DNA of 64,000 nucleotides from Arthrobacter sp. D5-1 (GTDB lineage: Bacteria; Actinomycetota; Actinomycetes; Actinomycetales; Micrococcaceae), in assembly GCF_017357425.1 (NCBI RefSeq), contig NZ_CP014571.1, positions 1,674,001 through 1,738,000 of the forward strand. The letters run 5' to 3'. The notes under the pieces were generated by a model, which was given only the letters and a program-made list of their open reading frames with translations, did no database searches and was not told the origin of the DNA. Shown in pieces: positions 9,601 through 19,547 of the stretch (positions are counted from its first letter, which is position 1; each line of letters opens with the position of its first letter). The position numbers and the translations under genes are program-made.

Positions 9601-11093
9601 TCCCGAACCCGCGCACGGATGAGCGGCTCCTGCTGGGCGTCGCAGACGATCCCGCCCACCAGGACCAGCCCACCGTGTTCTACGAACCGGACAAGGACGG
9701 CAACATGGCCGTCTACGGCACGGGCGGATCCGGAAAGTCGGCTGCGTTGCGCAGTATCGCCATCGCTGCAGCCGTCACACCCCGCGGTGGCCCGGTGCAT
9801 ATTTACGGCATCGACTGTGGTTCCTCCGGACTGAAGATGCTGGACGGACTCCCGCACGTTGGTGAAATCATCAATGGAGACGACGTTGAACGCGTTGGCC
9901 GCCTGCTGCGCTGGCTCAAGGAAGTAGCCGACGACCGTGCTGCCCGGTTCGCCGAGGTCAGGGCCTCCACGATCGTGGAATACCGGCAGTTGGCCAACAG
10001 GCCGGACGAGAAGCGCATCTTCATCCTGGTCGATGGCATGTCCTCTTTCCGGGAAGGATACGAGTACAGCAAGCTGTCCGCGCTCTGGGACATCTTCCTG
10101 ACGCTGGCCACCGACGGACGTCCCTTGGGCATCCACCTGGTAGTCAGCGGTGACCGCACCAACTCTGTTCCGGCGTCGCTTCTTGCTTCCATCCAGAAGC
10201 GGTTGGTCCTGCGCCTCAGCTCCGAAGACGACTACATGACCTTGGACGTCCCCAAAGATGTCCTCAACGCCGCATCCCCTCCCGGGCGCGGATTGCTGGA
10301 TGGTCTTGAAGTCCAGCTCGCCGTCCTGGGTGGCAACTCGAACCTGGCACTGCAAGCACGCGAAGTTGCCAAGCTCAGCCAGGCCATGGTCCGTCAAGGA
10401 CTGGAGCAGGCACCGCAAATCCAGCGCCTCCCGGAGTTGGTGGACCTGGACATCCTGCCCACCGGCGCTCCGGACAATCCCGTTATTGGTGTCGACGACG
10501 AGACACTGGGTTCGGCGGCCATCGCTGCCAAGGGCTCGCTCCTCCTCGCTGGCCCTCCGGGTGCCGGACGGACGGTCGCGCTGGTGACCCTGGCGTACGC
10601 CTTGCGTCGCTCCAATCCGCGGACAGACCTGATCTACATCGGCTCGCGCCGGTCCGCCGTGGCGTCGCTGAACATCTGGAGCCGCTCGTTGGTGGGTCCG
10701 GATGAAGTGTCCGACGTCGTGGATGACCTGATCGACAAGGCCTCGGACAACCCGGGCAGCATGGCCATTTTCATCGAGGGCCTGACCGAGTTCACGGACA
10801 CCTTGGCTGAATCGGGGGTCGGCCGCCTGGTCACGGCGGCCATCAAGGCCGATCAATGGGTGGTGGGCGAATCTGAAACATCCACCTGGTCCCAGGCCTG
10901 GTCCTTGGCACAGCCGTTCAAGTCCGGGCGCCGTGGGCTGTTGCTCAACCCGGGAGACGTGGAAGGCGACAGCCTGCTCAACACCTCCCTCGGCAGGATC
11001 AGCACCGACTTCATTCCCGGCCGCGGATACATTGTTGGACGCGGCAAAGTACGCAAACTGCAGATCGCCATGCCGCCGGAGAACCGAAGCTAG
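6639..11093 (+). CDS. EccC/EssC-type FtsK/SpoIIIE secretion ATPase with ubiquitin-like and FHA N-terminus
   Basis: 1484 residues. A ubiquitin-like (YukD-type) segment fills about residues 1-95. An FHA domain follows at about 110-195 (YIGRDRDADIRLSDP, SKRHARV, DTNSANGL). Two membrane helices lie at about 245-290. Three ATPase domains come next. D1 has Walker A GGTTGAGKSE near 701, DYKGG, and Walker B IIIVDEFAAL with its Glu. D2 has GTGGSGKSA near 1028 but Walker B ends in VDGMSSF without a catalytic Glu. D3 has GPPGAGRTV near 1304, with Arg in place of the P-loop Lys. Three FtsK modules after a membrane pair are the hallmark of type VII secretion motors, where only D1 is normally catalytic. 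DNA translocase FtsK has one motor domain and a gamma domain, both unlike this. It ends a run of overlapping genes. Confidence 0.9.
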   Translation: MKFRLTLRRDPAEAKDLAVTVDGRATVADIATELWVADPVRKGTEPPSNLSISVDEAFVGGGLSGHVLRPTDNLLESGLRPGSKVSLAQVSEQFASNGHANGTNRGPAAATLRVMSGPDVGREFSLPFGTSYIGRDRDADIRLSDPLTSKRHARVTVGETVEIVDTNSANGLLMDGLPVTRATLQSSDTVTLGDTTVGVVALSRNHSGGPSSPLVDFNRSPRVLPRFESPKRVPPAGPKRPEHQPFPYIMLVAPLLMGGVLFAVTQNLLSVLFMAMMPLFIVGHYVDHKMQSKRQAKEGHKQFKAAMLAFREDIDRQQNIERAVRLQEAPSVSDTVDAIYKLGPLLWTNRPEHQHFLGVRFGLGSAPSRIPFDEPSANETEPQYMREIQECLQQVRVIEGVPIVSQLRTSGSFGVAGDRSVVDDVARGMVLQLVGLHSPAEVVLTSLTSARSRERWDWLQWLPHVGSGHSPLSGDHLAAGPGAGAALLSRLESLVEERESMAKEPGPQHRPGLKNEHEEIPAPVVPAVLVIVEDDAPVDRGRLTRLVERGPDHGVHVMWVAANVQSLPAACRDFLSVDGDHGTTTGQVRLGRHTYPVSCESLDADLATQLARMMSPLVDVGNPLDDDSDLPRAVSYATLIGKELMDNPQAVAERWQENNSVHATAVPNRKDNGSLRALVGSKGVEPFYLDLKNEGPHALVGGTTGAGKSEFLQSWVMGMAAAYSPDRVSFLFVDYKGGAAFADCLHLPHTVGLVTDLSPHLVRRALTSLRAELHYRERLLNRKKAKDLLALQREADPEAPPYLIIIVDEFAALATEVPEFVDGVVDVAARGRSLGLHLILATQRPAGVIKDNLRANTNLRVALRMADEVDAVDILGVPTAAYFDPSIPGRGAAKTGPGRIQGFQTGYAGGWTTEKPQRPRIDIVEMAFGSGPTWEPPLVAQVEEEPAGPNDIARMTENIIRAADVLSIEPPRKPWLNELATTYDFSKLPNPRTDERLLLGVADDPAHQDQPTVFYEPDKDGNMAVYGTGGSGKSAALRSIAIAAAVTPRGGPVHIYGIDCGSSGLKMLDGLPHVGEIINGDDVERVGRLLRWLKEVADDRAARFAEVRASTIVEYRQLANRPDEKRIFILVDGMSSFREGYEYSKLSALWDIFLTLATDGRPLGIHLVVSGDRTNSVPASLLASIQKRLVLRLSSEDDYMTLDVPKDVLNAASPPGRGLLDGLEVQLAVLGGNSNLALQAREVAKLSQAMVRQGLEQAPQIQRLPELVDLDILPTGAPDNPVIGVDDETLGSAAIAAKGSLLLAGPPGAGRTVALVTLAYALRRSNPRTDLIYIGSRRSAVASLNIWSRSLVGPDEVSDVVDDLIDKASDNPGSMAIFIEGLTEFTDTLAESGVGRLVTAAIKADQWVVGESETSTWSQAWSLAQPFKSGRRGLLLNPGDVEGDSLLNTSLGRISTDFIPGRGYIVGRGKVRKLQIAMPPENRS

Positions 11094-11189
11094 GATTTGC
11101 CGCAGCGCGGGGGATATAGGAGGATTTCACAAAACACCCGAACTTCTTGAAAACCGGTGGCACCCCAACGCCCCGGCTGAGGTTACTTC

Positions 11190-11798
11190 ATGCGACACTC
11201 CGTTGTCCCTGCCGTTCTTCTGACCGCTGGTCTGCTGTTGGCGCCAGCTGCCGCCGTCCACGCTGCTCCATGCGACGGGAAGTTATCCTGCGCACCCAGT
11301 GAGGGAGTCCAGGACCCCTTGCCGACGCAGCCTGCGCTGGCCCCGGAACCGGACAAGAGGCCCACGCCCAAACCGGAACCGACCCGTGTCCGCGAGACAC
11401 AGAAGGCACCTGCACCTGCACCAGCCGCTCCCGAGCCGCCTGTCCAGGCACCACAGCCCGTAGTGACGCAGTTCGTTACCGTGGCGCCCCGGGTGACCAG
11501 TCCGGCGTCGGGCCCGTCCGAACCCGCGCCCACGCCCGAGGCGACCGTGGCGTCTGCAACGCCGTCGGCCTCGCCTTCTGCGACACCCAGCTCAGCCAGC
11601 CCCAGCCCGTCCAAGTCGTCCAACTGGAACACCCCCGTGGACAAGGGCAAGGAGACGCAGGCCGCCGCCATGGCCAGCACGTCCATCTCCGGCCCCAACG
11701 TGCTGGGCCTCTTCGGTATCCTGGGTGCCGTTCTCCTGGTGGGCCTGGGCGGCCTGGCGTTCGCCCTGTGGAGCAAGAACCGGCTCTCTTCGCACTAG
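11190..11798 (+). CDS. Secreted Pro/Ala-rich protein with C-terminal membrane anchor
   Basis: 202 residues. A signal peptide covers about residues 1-27 (MRHSVVPAVLLTAGLLLAPA, cleavage after VHA). A short Cys-bearing start of the mature protein follows (APCDGKLSCAP), then about 120 residues of Pro/Ala/Ser/Thr-rich sequence, and a C-terminal helix NVLGLFGILGAVLLVGLGGL with a positive end. There is no LPXTG motif, so it is probably an integral membrane protein with its body outside. It lies 96 bases after the secretion ATPase on the same strand. A Shine-Dalgarno-like AGGAGG occurs at about 11117 but is too far from this ATG to serve it. I do not recognise the family; by position it could be an outer-face partner of the secretion machine. 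Confidence 0.72.
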   Translation: MRHSVVPAVLLTAGLLLAPAAAVHAAPCDGKLSCAPSEGVQDPLPTQPALAPEPDKRPTPKPEPTRVRETQKAPAPAPAAPEPPVQAPQPVVTQFVTVAPRVTSPASGPSEPAPTPEATVASATPSASPSATPSSASPSPSKSSNWNTPVDKGKETQAAAMASTSISGPNVLGLFGILGAVLLVGLGGLAFALWSKNRLSSH

Positions 11799-14956
<3,158 letters not shown>

Positions 14957-14966
14957 CCACCAATCC

Positions 14967-16175
14967 GTGATCAAAACCCTCGCCATCGCCAACTACCGAT
15001 CCATCCGGGACCTCGCCATGGAGTTGCATGGCCTGGACATCGTGACCGGTGCCAACGGCAGCGGAAAGTCCTCGCTGTACCGGGCGCTTCGGCTGTTGGC
15101 AGAGTGTGCCGGGGGCGACTCCGGCAACGTGGTGGGTTCGCTTGCCCGCGACGGCGGTTTGCCCTCCACACTGTGGGCAGGCCCGGAGTCCATCAGCAAG
15201 GCCATGCGCAGTGGTGACGTGCCTGTCCAGGGAACGGTACGGCGTGAGTCCGTAAGCCTGAAGCTGGGTTACTCCGGGGACGATTTTGGATACTTGGTGG
15301 ACCTGGGGATGCCAACGCCCGGCGGTGCCGGATTCGACCAGGAAACCGGCAGGCCCCGGCCCTCCGCCTTCAGCTTGGATCCCGAAATAAAACGGGAGCA
15401 GATCTTCTCCGGCCCTGTAGCACGGCCAGGCTCACTGTTGGTCGACCGGAAGGGAAGCCTGGCCAAGCTGCGCGGACCCGGCAGCGAGTGGACAGAGTTA
15501 TCCAGGCGGCTGGACACTTTCCAGAGCATGCTGACGGAGGTTTCGGACCAGGACAGGGCGCCGGAGGTTCTGCGGGTTCGTGACTCGGTCCGTTCATGGC
15601 GGTTCTACGATCACTTCCGCACGGATGCCGACGCTCCCGCCCGCCAGGCGCAGCTCGGAACCCGCACACCCGTGCTTCATCACAGCGGCAAGGATCTTGC
15701 GGCTGCTCTGCAAACACTGCGCGAGGTGGGCTTCGAGCGGCAGTTGGATGCCGCCGTCGGCCATGCCTTTCCCGGAAGCCGCTTGGAGATTGCCGTCAAC
15801 GACGGCCGGTTCAGCGTGGAACTCAGTCAGCCCGGCATGTTGCGGCCCATGAAGGCCGCAGAGCTCTCGGACGGAACCCTGCGGTTCCTGTTGCTGACCG
15901 CGGCGTTGCTGACCCCGCGGCCCCCCGAGCTCATGGTCCTCAACGAACCCGAGACCAGCCTCCACGTTGACCTGATGCCGGCACTGGCCGGACTGATTGT
16001 CCAGGCCAGTGCCAACAGCCAGATGATCGTGGTAACCCACTCGGAAGCGTTGCTCAAGGCGCTGCGCGAGAGCGGTGCCGCCCACGAGCATGAGCTCTAC
16101 AAGGACCTCGGCGAGACCCGGATCGAGGGTCTGGGATCGCTGGAAGGTCCCTCGTGGAGCTGGCCCAAGCGCTGA
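14967..16175 (+). CDS. Stand-alone AAA/SMC-like ATPase (COG4637-type)
   Basis: 402 residues from GTG 14967, chosen because IKTLAIANYRSIRDL is the usual first strand and helix of this class; a longer frame adds only junk that overlaps the upstream gene. Walker A is GANGSGKSS at about residue 28, a signature-like LSDGTLRFL lies near 305, and Walker B LNEPETSLH near 330 is followed by the VVTHSEALLKAL switch histidine. The fold is that of RecF/SMC/OLD ATPases without a TOPRIM nuclease or long coiled coil. COG4637 proteins are widespread in soil bacteria and have no firm function; a link to DNA repair or defence is only inferred from relatives. The start is 10 bases after the preceding stop. Confidence 0.85.
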   Translation: MIKTLAIANYRSIRDLAMELHGLDIVTGANGSGKSSLYRALRLLAECAGGDSGNVVGSLARDGGLPSTLWAGPESISKAMRSGDVPVQGTVRRESVSLKLGYSGDDFGYLVDLGMPTPGGAGFDQETGRPRPSAFSLDPEIKREQIFSGPVARPGSLLVDRKGSLAKLRGPGSEWTELSRRLDTFQSMLTEVSDQDRAPEVLRVRDSVRSWRFYDHFRTDADAPARQAQLGTRTPVLHHSGKDLAAALQTLREVGFERQLDAAVGHAFPGSRLEIAVNDGRFSVELSQPGMLRPMKAAELSDGTLRFLLLTAALLTPRPPELMVLNEPETSLHVDLMPALAGLIVQASANSQMIVVTHSEALLKALRESGAAHEHELYKDLGETRIEGLGSLEGPSWSWPKR

Positions 16176-16203
16176 GGGCCGCCCGCGTGACGCGGCATGG
16201 GTC

Positions 16204-17571
16204 CTAGAACGCTGATCCGATGGACGTGAGCTGCTGCGCCGCGGAGCCTGCGAAGCGGTTCTCCGGCCGGGCCAGTCCGTAGTGTCCGCGGAGCGTGGAC
16301 TCGGTGTACTCCGTACGGAACAGCCCGCGCTGCTGGAGGATCGGTACTACGTGGTCCACGAACACCTCCAGTCCTGAGGGGAGGACCGGCGGCATGATGT
16401 TGAAGCCATCCGCGGCGCCGGCAAAGAACCAGTCCTGGATGGCGTCAGCAACCTGTTCAGGTGTTCCGGAGAAGGTACGGTGCCCGCGTCCTCCACCCAG
16501 CCGGCCGATCAGCTGGCGAACGGTGAGCTGCTCCCGGCGGGCCAGCTCCACGATCAGCGTGTAGCGGCTCTTGGCACCCTCAATGTCGTCCTCGGACGGC
16601 AGGTCGGCAGGGAGTTGGCGGTCCAGGGGGAGGTCCTCAGGCTTCAGGCGCAACGTCTTGGCCAGTTGCTCCCGGGCGTATTCGGGCTTGATGAGCTCGT
16701 CCAGTTCACGCTCAAGCTTGAGGGCTTCGGCTTCAGTGGATCCGATGACCGGGACGATCCCCGGCAGGATCTTGATGCCTTCCGGGTTGCGGCCCACCGC
16801 TGCGGTGCGTGACTTCAGGTCAGAGTAGAAGGCTTGGGCGTCGGCCAGGGTCTGGTGGGCGGTGAAGACGGCTTCGGCATACTGCGCCGCCAGCTTCTTG
16901 CCGTCTTCGGAAGAGCCGGCCTGGACGATCAGCGGGTGGCCCTGGGGTGAACGGGGAACATTGAGGGGGCCACGAACGCGGAAGTGTTTCCCCTCGTGCT
17001 CGATGACCCGGATCTTGTTGTCATCGCCCCAGACGCCCTCGGCCTTGTCCGCGAGGATGGCGTCATCTTCCCAGCTGTCCCAGAGTTTCTGTGCCACCTC
17101 GATGAACTCAGCGGCCCGCTCGTACCGGACGGCATGGGCCGGCTGGTCATCCACACCGAAGTTGCGCGCGGCGTCCGGTCCCGCCGTCGTGACGACGTTC
17201 CAGCCTGCACGTCCACCACTGACCCAGTCCACCGAAGCGAAACGGCGCGCAAGGTTGAAGGGGTCGTTGTAGGTGGTGGAGGCGGTCGCGATCAGGCCGA
17301 TCCTTTGTGTTGCGGCAGCGATGGCCGTCAGCAGCACGGTTGGTTCCAGTTTTCCGGCAGGACGGCGGCCCACCTCGCCAAAGAGGACGGGGGAGTCAGC
17401 GAAGAAGATGGAATCGAGCTTTCCGCGTTCGGCCGTGCGGGCCAGGTGCTGGTAGTGCTCCACTTTGGTAGAGGCAAGGGGGTCGCTTTCGGGCAGGCGC
17501 CATGATGCTTCGTGGTGCCCTGTGCTCATCAGGAACGCGTTGAGGTGCAATGTGCGGTCTGGCGGGGTCAT
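16204..17571 (-). CDS. LLM-class FMN-dependent monooxygenase (NtaA/SnaA/DszA family)
   Basis: 455 residues from the ATG at 17571, which has GAGGAGA nine bases upstream. The opening LHLNAFLMSTGHHEASWR and the later WNVVTTAGPDAARNFG, MPPVLPSG and RGLFRTEYTESTLRGHYG segments are typical of the nitrilotriacetate monooxygenase branch of the bacterial luciferase superfamily. These enzymes are TIM barrels that use reduced FMN from a separate reductase to oxidise C-N or C-S compounds. No reductase or transporter gene is next to it, so the substrate cannot be told. Many relatives serve sulfur or nitrogen scavenging. It converges on the ATPase gene with 28 bases between stops. Confidence 0.92.
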   Translation of the reverse strand: MTPPDRTLHLNAFLMSTGHHEASWRLPESDPLASTKVEHYQHLARTAERGKLDSIFFADSPVLFGEVGRRPAGKLEPTVLLTAIAAATQRIGLIATASTTYNDPFNLARRFASVDWVSGGRAGWNVVTTAGPDAARNFGVDDQPAHAVRYERAAEFIEVAQKLWDSWEDDAILADKAEGVWGDDNKIRVIEHEGKHFRVRGPLNVPRSPQGHPLIVQAGSSEDGKKLAAQYAEAVFTAHQTLADAQAFYSDLKSRTAAVGRNPEGIKILPGIVPVIGSTEAEALKLERELDELIKPEYAREQLAKTLRLKPEDLPLDRQLPADLPSEDDIEGAKSRYTLIVELARREQLTVRQLIGRLGGGRGHRTFSGTPEQVADAIQDWFFAGAADGFNIMPPVLPSGLEVFVDHVVPILQQRGLFRTEYTESTLRGHYGLARPENRFAGSAAQQLTSIGSAF

Positions 17572-17867
17572 GGTTTCTCCTCGGGTCAGGACAGTTGGGG
17601 CCGGTGTGTGGCAACTCAAGCACGGGTCCAAAGCCCTCCGCCAGCGTTTCGACATGTCCCCGCAACAGCACGAAACCGGGGTTCACGGCAGGCAACGCGG
17701 CTCCATCCGACGCCACGGGAGGCAACACAAAAGCAGCCCAGCAGTTGTCCACCCGATCAACAAAGCACGGGCCGCCGTCGTCGTGTGTTCCGTTCGTGAC
17801 TGATAGTTCCATCACGGAAAGGCCCTTTTGGCGTCTTTGGTGCGACCGGCACGACTACCATTGGTAG
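17572..17867. other. Intergenic region between divergent genes, no gene seen
   Basis: These 296 bases separate the divergent monooxygenase and acetyltransferase genes. I found no convincing coding sequence, riboswitch or tRNA. Open frames here are short and show no recognisable protein. A 13-bp palindrome with halves CTACCA/TGGTAG lies at the right end. Confidence 0.6.
17855..17867 (+). promoter_or_regulatory. Palindrome overlapping a leaderless -10 before the GNAT gene
   Basis: CTACCATTGGTAG is a perfect inverted repeat with a one-base centre, directly before the GTG at 17868. It contains TACCAT (17856-17861), a -10-like hexamer six bases before the start codon. The site could be the core promoter, an operator, or both. 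No clear -35 box is seen. Confidence 0.4.
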
Positions 17868-18380
17868 GTGCTTTCGCCGATTACCGTCCGTCCCGCCCTG
17901 CCCGAAGACTACGACGCCGTTGCCCGCATTACGCAGGACTCCTACGTCACTGCGGGGTACTACGGCGACGCCGACCACCCGTACCTGCAGAAGCTCCAGG
18001 ATGTGGCAGGCCGTGCGGAGCACGCCGACATCCTTGTGGCAGAGCGCAACGGCGAGGTGATCGGTTCGGTCACCGCGGCTCCTGCGGGCGGCGGCTTCTC
18101 GGACATCGGCCTGGAGGATGAGCTGGAACTGCGGACCCTCGTGGTGGATCCGGCTGTGCAGCGCTCCGGTGCCGGCCGCGCCCTGGTGCAGGCCGTCGTC
18201 GATCAGGCCAAGGCCATGGACGGCATCAAGGCCGTTTCGCTGACCACCGGCGCGACGTGGGAAAGTGCCAACGCCCTGTATGCACGCACCGGCTTTGACC
18301 GCGCGCCGCACCGCGACTGGTTCGTTCCCGGCACCGACATAAAGCTGTTCGTTTACCGGCTGGACCTCCCGCAGTCATAA
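17868..18380 (+). CDS. GNAT family N-acetyltransferase
   Basis: 170 residues from a GTG six bases after a TACCAT -10-like box, so probably translated from a leaderless message. The single GNAT domain shows strand beta4 with motif A ELRTLVVDPAVQRSGAGRAL (acetyl-CoA pyrophosphate loop Q-R-S-G-A-G-R) and a C-terminal NALYARTGFDRAPHRDW segment with the usual Asn/Tyr. Members acetylate small amines, amino acids, antibiotics or protein N-termini; the substrate is unknown. It precedes the Rid-family gene on the same strand, 56 bases away. Confidence 0.9.
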   Translation: MLSPITVRPALPEDYDAVARITQDSYVTAGYYGDADHPYLQKLQDVAGRAEHADILVAERNGEVIGSVTAAPAGGGFSDIGLEDELELRTLVVDPAVQRSGAGRALVQAVVDQAKAMDGIKAVSLTTGATWESANALYARTGFDRAPHRDWFVPGTDIKLFVYRLDLPQS

Positions 18381-18436
18381 AGTTTCCTTCGTAAACGCCG
18401 GTCACCGGACCGTGCGAAACGACAGGAAGGCGCGGC

Positions 18437-18817
18437 ATGCGCAAGACATTCGGCACGGGTTCGGTCTGGGAGCAGACCCTTGGATACTCCCGCGCAGTCC
18501 AGGTGGACAACACCCTCTTCATTTCTGCGACGGCAGCCAGTGGGCCCGATGGCATTGTTGGCGAAGACTTCTACTCGCAGACCAAGTACATTCTCGAAAA
18601 GCTCGGCACCGTTCTGGAAGAAGCCGGGTTCTCCTACGAGGACGTTGTGCAGTCCAAGCTGTACCTGACGGACATCAGCAAATGGGAAGATGCCGGCCGT
18701 GCGCATGGTGAGGTCTTCGGCGAGATCCGCCCCACGCTTGCCCTGGTCCACGTCCTGCCGTTCCTCGATCCCGCGATGCTGGTGGAGATCGAGCTCGTGG
18801 CGCAGAAGAGCGCGTAA
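18437..18817 (+). CDS. Rid family protein (variant lacking the usual active-site Arg)
   Basis: 126 residues; AGGAAGG lies about eight bases before the ATG. The chorismate-mutase-like trimeric fold is recognisable from NTLFISATAASGPDG, QTKYILEKLGTVLEEAG, VVQSKLYLTDISKWEDA and the final MLVEIELVAQ. RidA deaminates reactive enamines made by PLP enzymes and depends on an Arg in a PAR-S/T motif. Here the equivalent stretch is RPTLALVHV, with Pro-Thr-Leu in place of Pro-Ala-Arg, so classic imine deaminase activity is doubtful and it probably belongs to a non-RidA subgroup. The gene ends just before a long bidirectional hairpin. Confidence 0.85.
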   Translation: MRKTFGTGSVWEQTLGYSRAVQVDNTLFISATAASGPDGIVGEDFYSQTKYILEKLGTVLEEAGFSYEDVVQSKLYLTDISKWEDAGRAHGEVFGEIRPTLALVHVLPFLDPAMLVEIELVAQKSA

Positions 18818-18833
18818 CGCACCCAACTGAGTC

Positions 18834-18875
18834 GCATTAGTGGTTGTTCTGAATGCTCAGAACAACCACTAATGC
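18834..18875. terminator. Perfect 19-bp hairpin between convergent genes
   Basis: The left arm at 18834-18852 and right arm at 18857-18875 are exact reverse complements around the four-base loop ATGC (core GTGGTTGTTCTGA/TCAGAACAACCAC). Outer arms CCCAAC (about 18822) and GTTGGG (about 18881) can extend the pairing. No U-run follows. It lies between the stops of the Rid gene and the response-regulator gene, so it likely ends transcription from both sides. Confidence 0.7.
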
Positions 18876-18887
18876 CAGCTGGTTGGG

Positions 18888-19547
18888 CTAGCTCGGGACG
18901 CCGTAACGGTGTTCCGGCCGGCCCGTGGTCCCGTAGCGCAGTTGGATTTCGACGGCGCCATCGTCCGCGAGCGAGGACAGGTACCGTTGCGCCGTGGCCC
19001 GGGAAACGCCAACGCGTTCCGCCACCTCGGCAGCTGAATACTGCTCGCCAGGGATCAACGATTCCAGGACCGCCGCTTCGGTCGCCGAGCGGGGTTTGGC
19101 GGCCGGCGTGACGTCACCGGGAATCAGGGAGCGCTTTGCGCGTTCAATGGTGGTCTGGTCCACGGCGCTCTGCTGGCCCAAAATCCTCCGGTACCTGGCG
19201 TAGGACCGGAGTTGCTGGGACAGGGACTCGGCCGTGAAGGGTTTGAGCATGTACCCCAGCGCGCCGCGACGCAGGGCAACCTTGATGGACTGCGCATCCG
19301 AGGCTGCGGTGAGCATCACGGCGTCGACGTCCAACTGGCCCAGCAGGTCCAAGCCGGAGCCATCCGGCAGGTACACGTCCAGCAGCACCAGGTCCGGGCG
19401 GAGGCTGTGGATCGCCTGCAGCGCTTGGGACACGGAGCCCGCCGGCGCCAAGGCCATGAAGCCGGCCACGGAATCCACATAGGCAGCGTGGAGCCTTGCC
19501 ACGTGGAAGTCGTCATCCACGATCAGCACCCTCAAATCCTCAGCCAC
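18888..19547 (-). CDS. CitB/DcuR-type response regulator
   Basis: 219 residues. The receiver domain (about 1-120) has the acidic pocket DDD at 11-13, the phospho-acceptor Asp57 in LLDVYLPDG, the switch Thr in LTAAS and Lys in MLKPF. The output half (about 155-219) is a winged helix, YSAAEVAERVGVSRATAQRYL, as in the CitB/DpiA/DcuR family. It overlaps the sensor kinase gene by eight bases, so the pair is co-translated. Regulators of this family control uptake of di- and tricarboxylates, and the citrate transporter gene beyond the kinase is its obvious target. Confidence 0.93.
   Translation of the reverse strand: MAEDLRVLIVDDDFHVARLHAAYVDSVAGFMALAPAGSVSQALQAIHSLRPDLVLLDVYLPDGSGLDLLGQLDVDAVMLTAASDAQSIKVALRRGALGYMLKPFTAESLSQQLRSYARYRRILGQQSAVDQTTIERAKRSLIPGDVTPAAKPRSATEAAVLESLIPGEQYSAAEVAERVGVSRATAQRYLSSLADDGAVEIQLRYGTTGRPEHRYGVPS

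Noticed and set aside
8763..10856. 697-codon minus-strand frame opposite the secretion ATPase
   Set aside because: It is a shadow of high-GC coding DNA, rich in Arg, Gln, His and Gly with no domain, lying entirely inside the ATPase gene.
11110..11189. Extra small gene after the secretion ATPase, suggested by AGGAGG near 11117
   Set aside because: No start codon lies at a proper distance after that Shine-Dalgarno-like site, and short frames there show no protein-like features.
17396..17815. 139-codon minus-strand frame before and across the monooxygenase start
   Set aside because: It overlaps the supported monooxygenase start in another frame and has no recognisable protein features.
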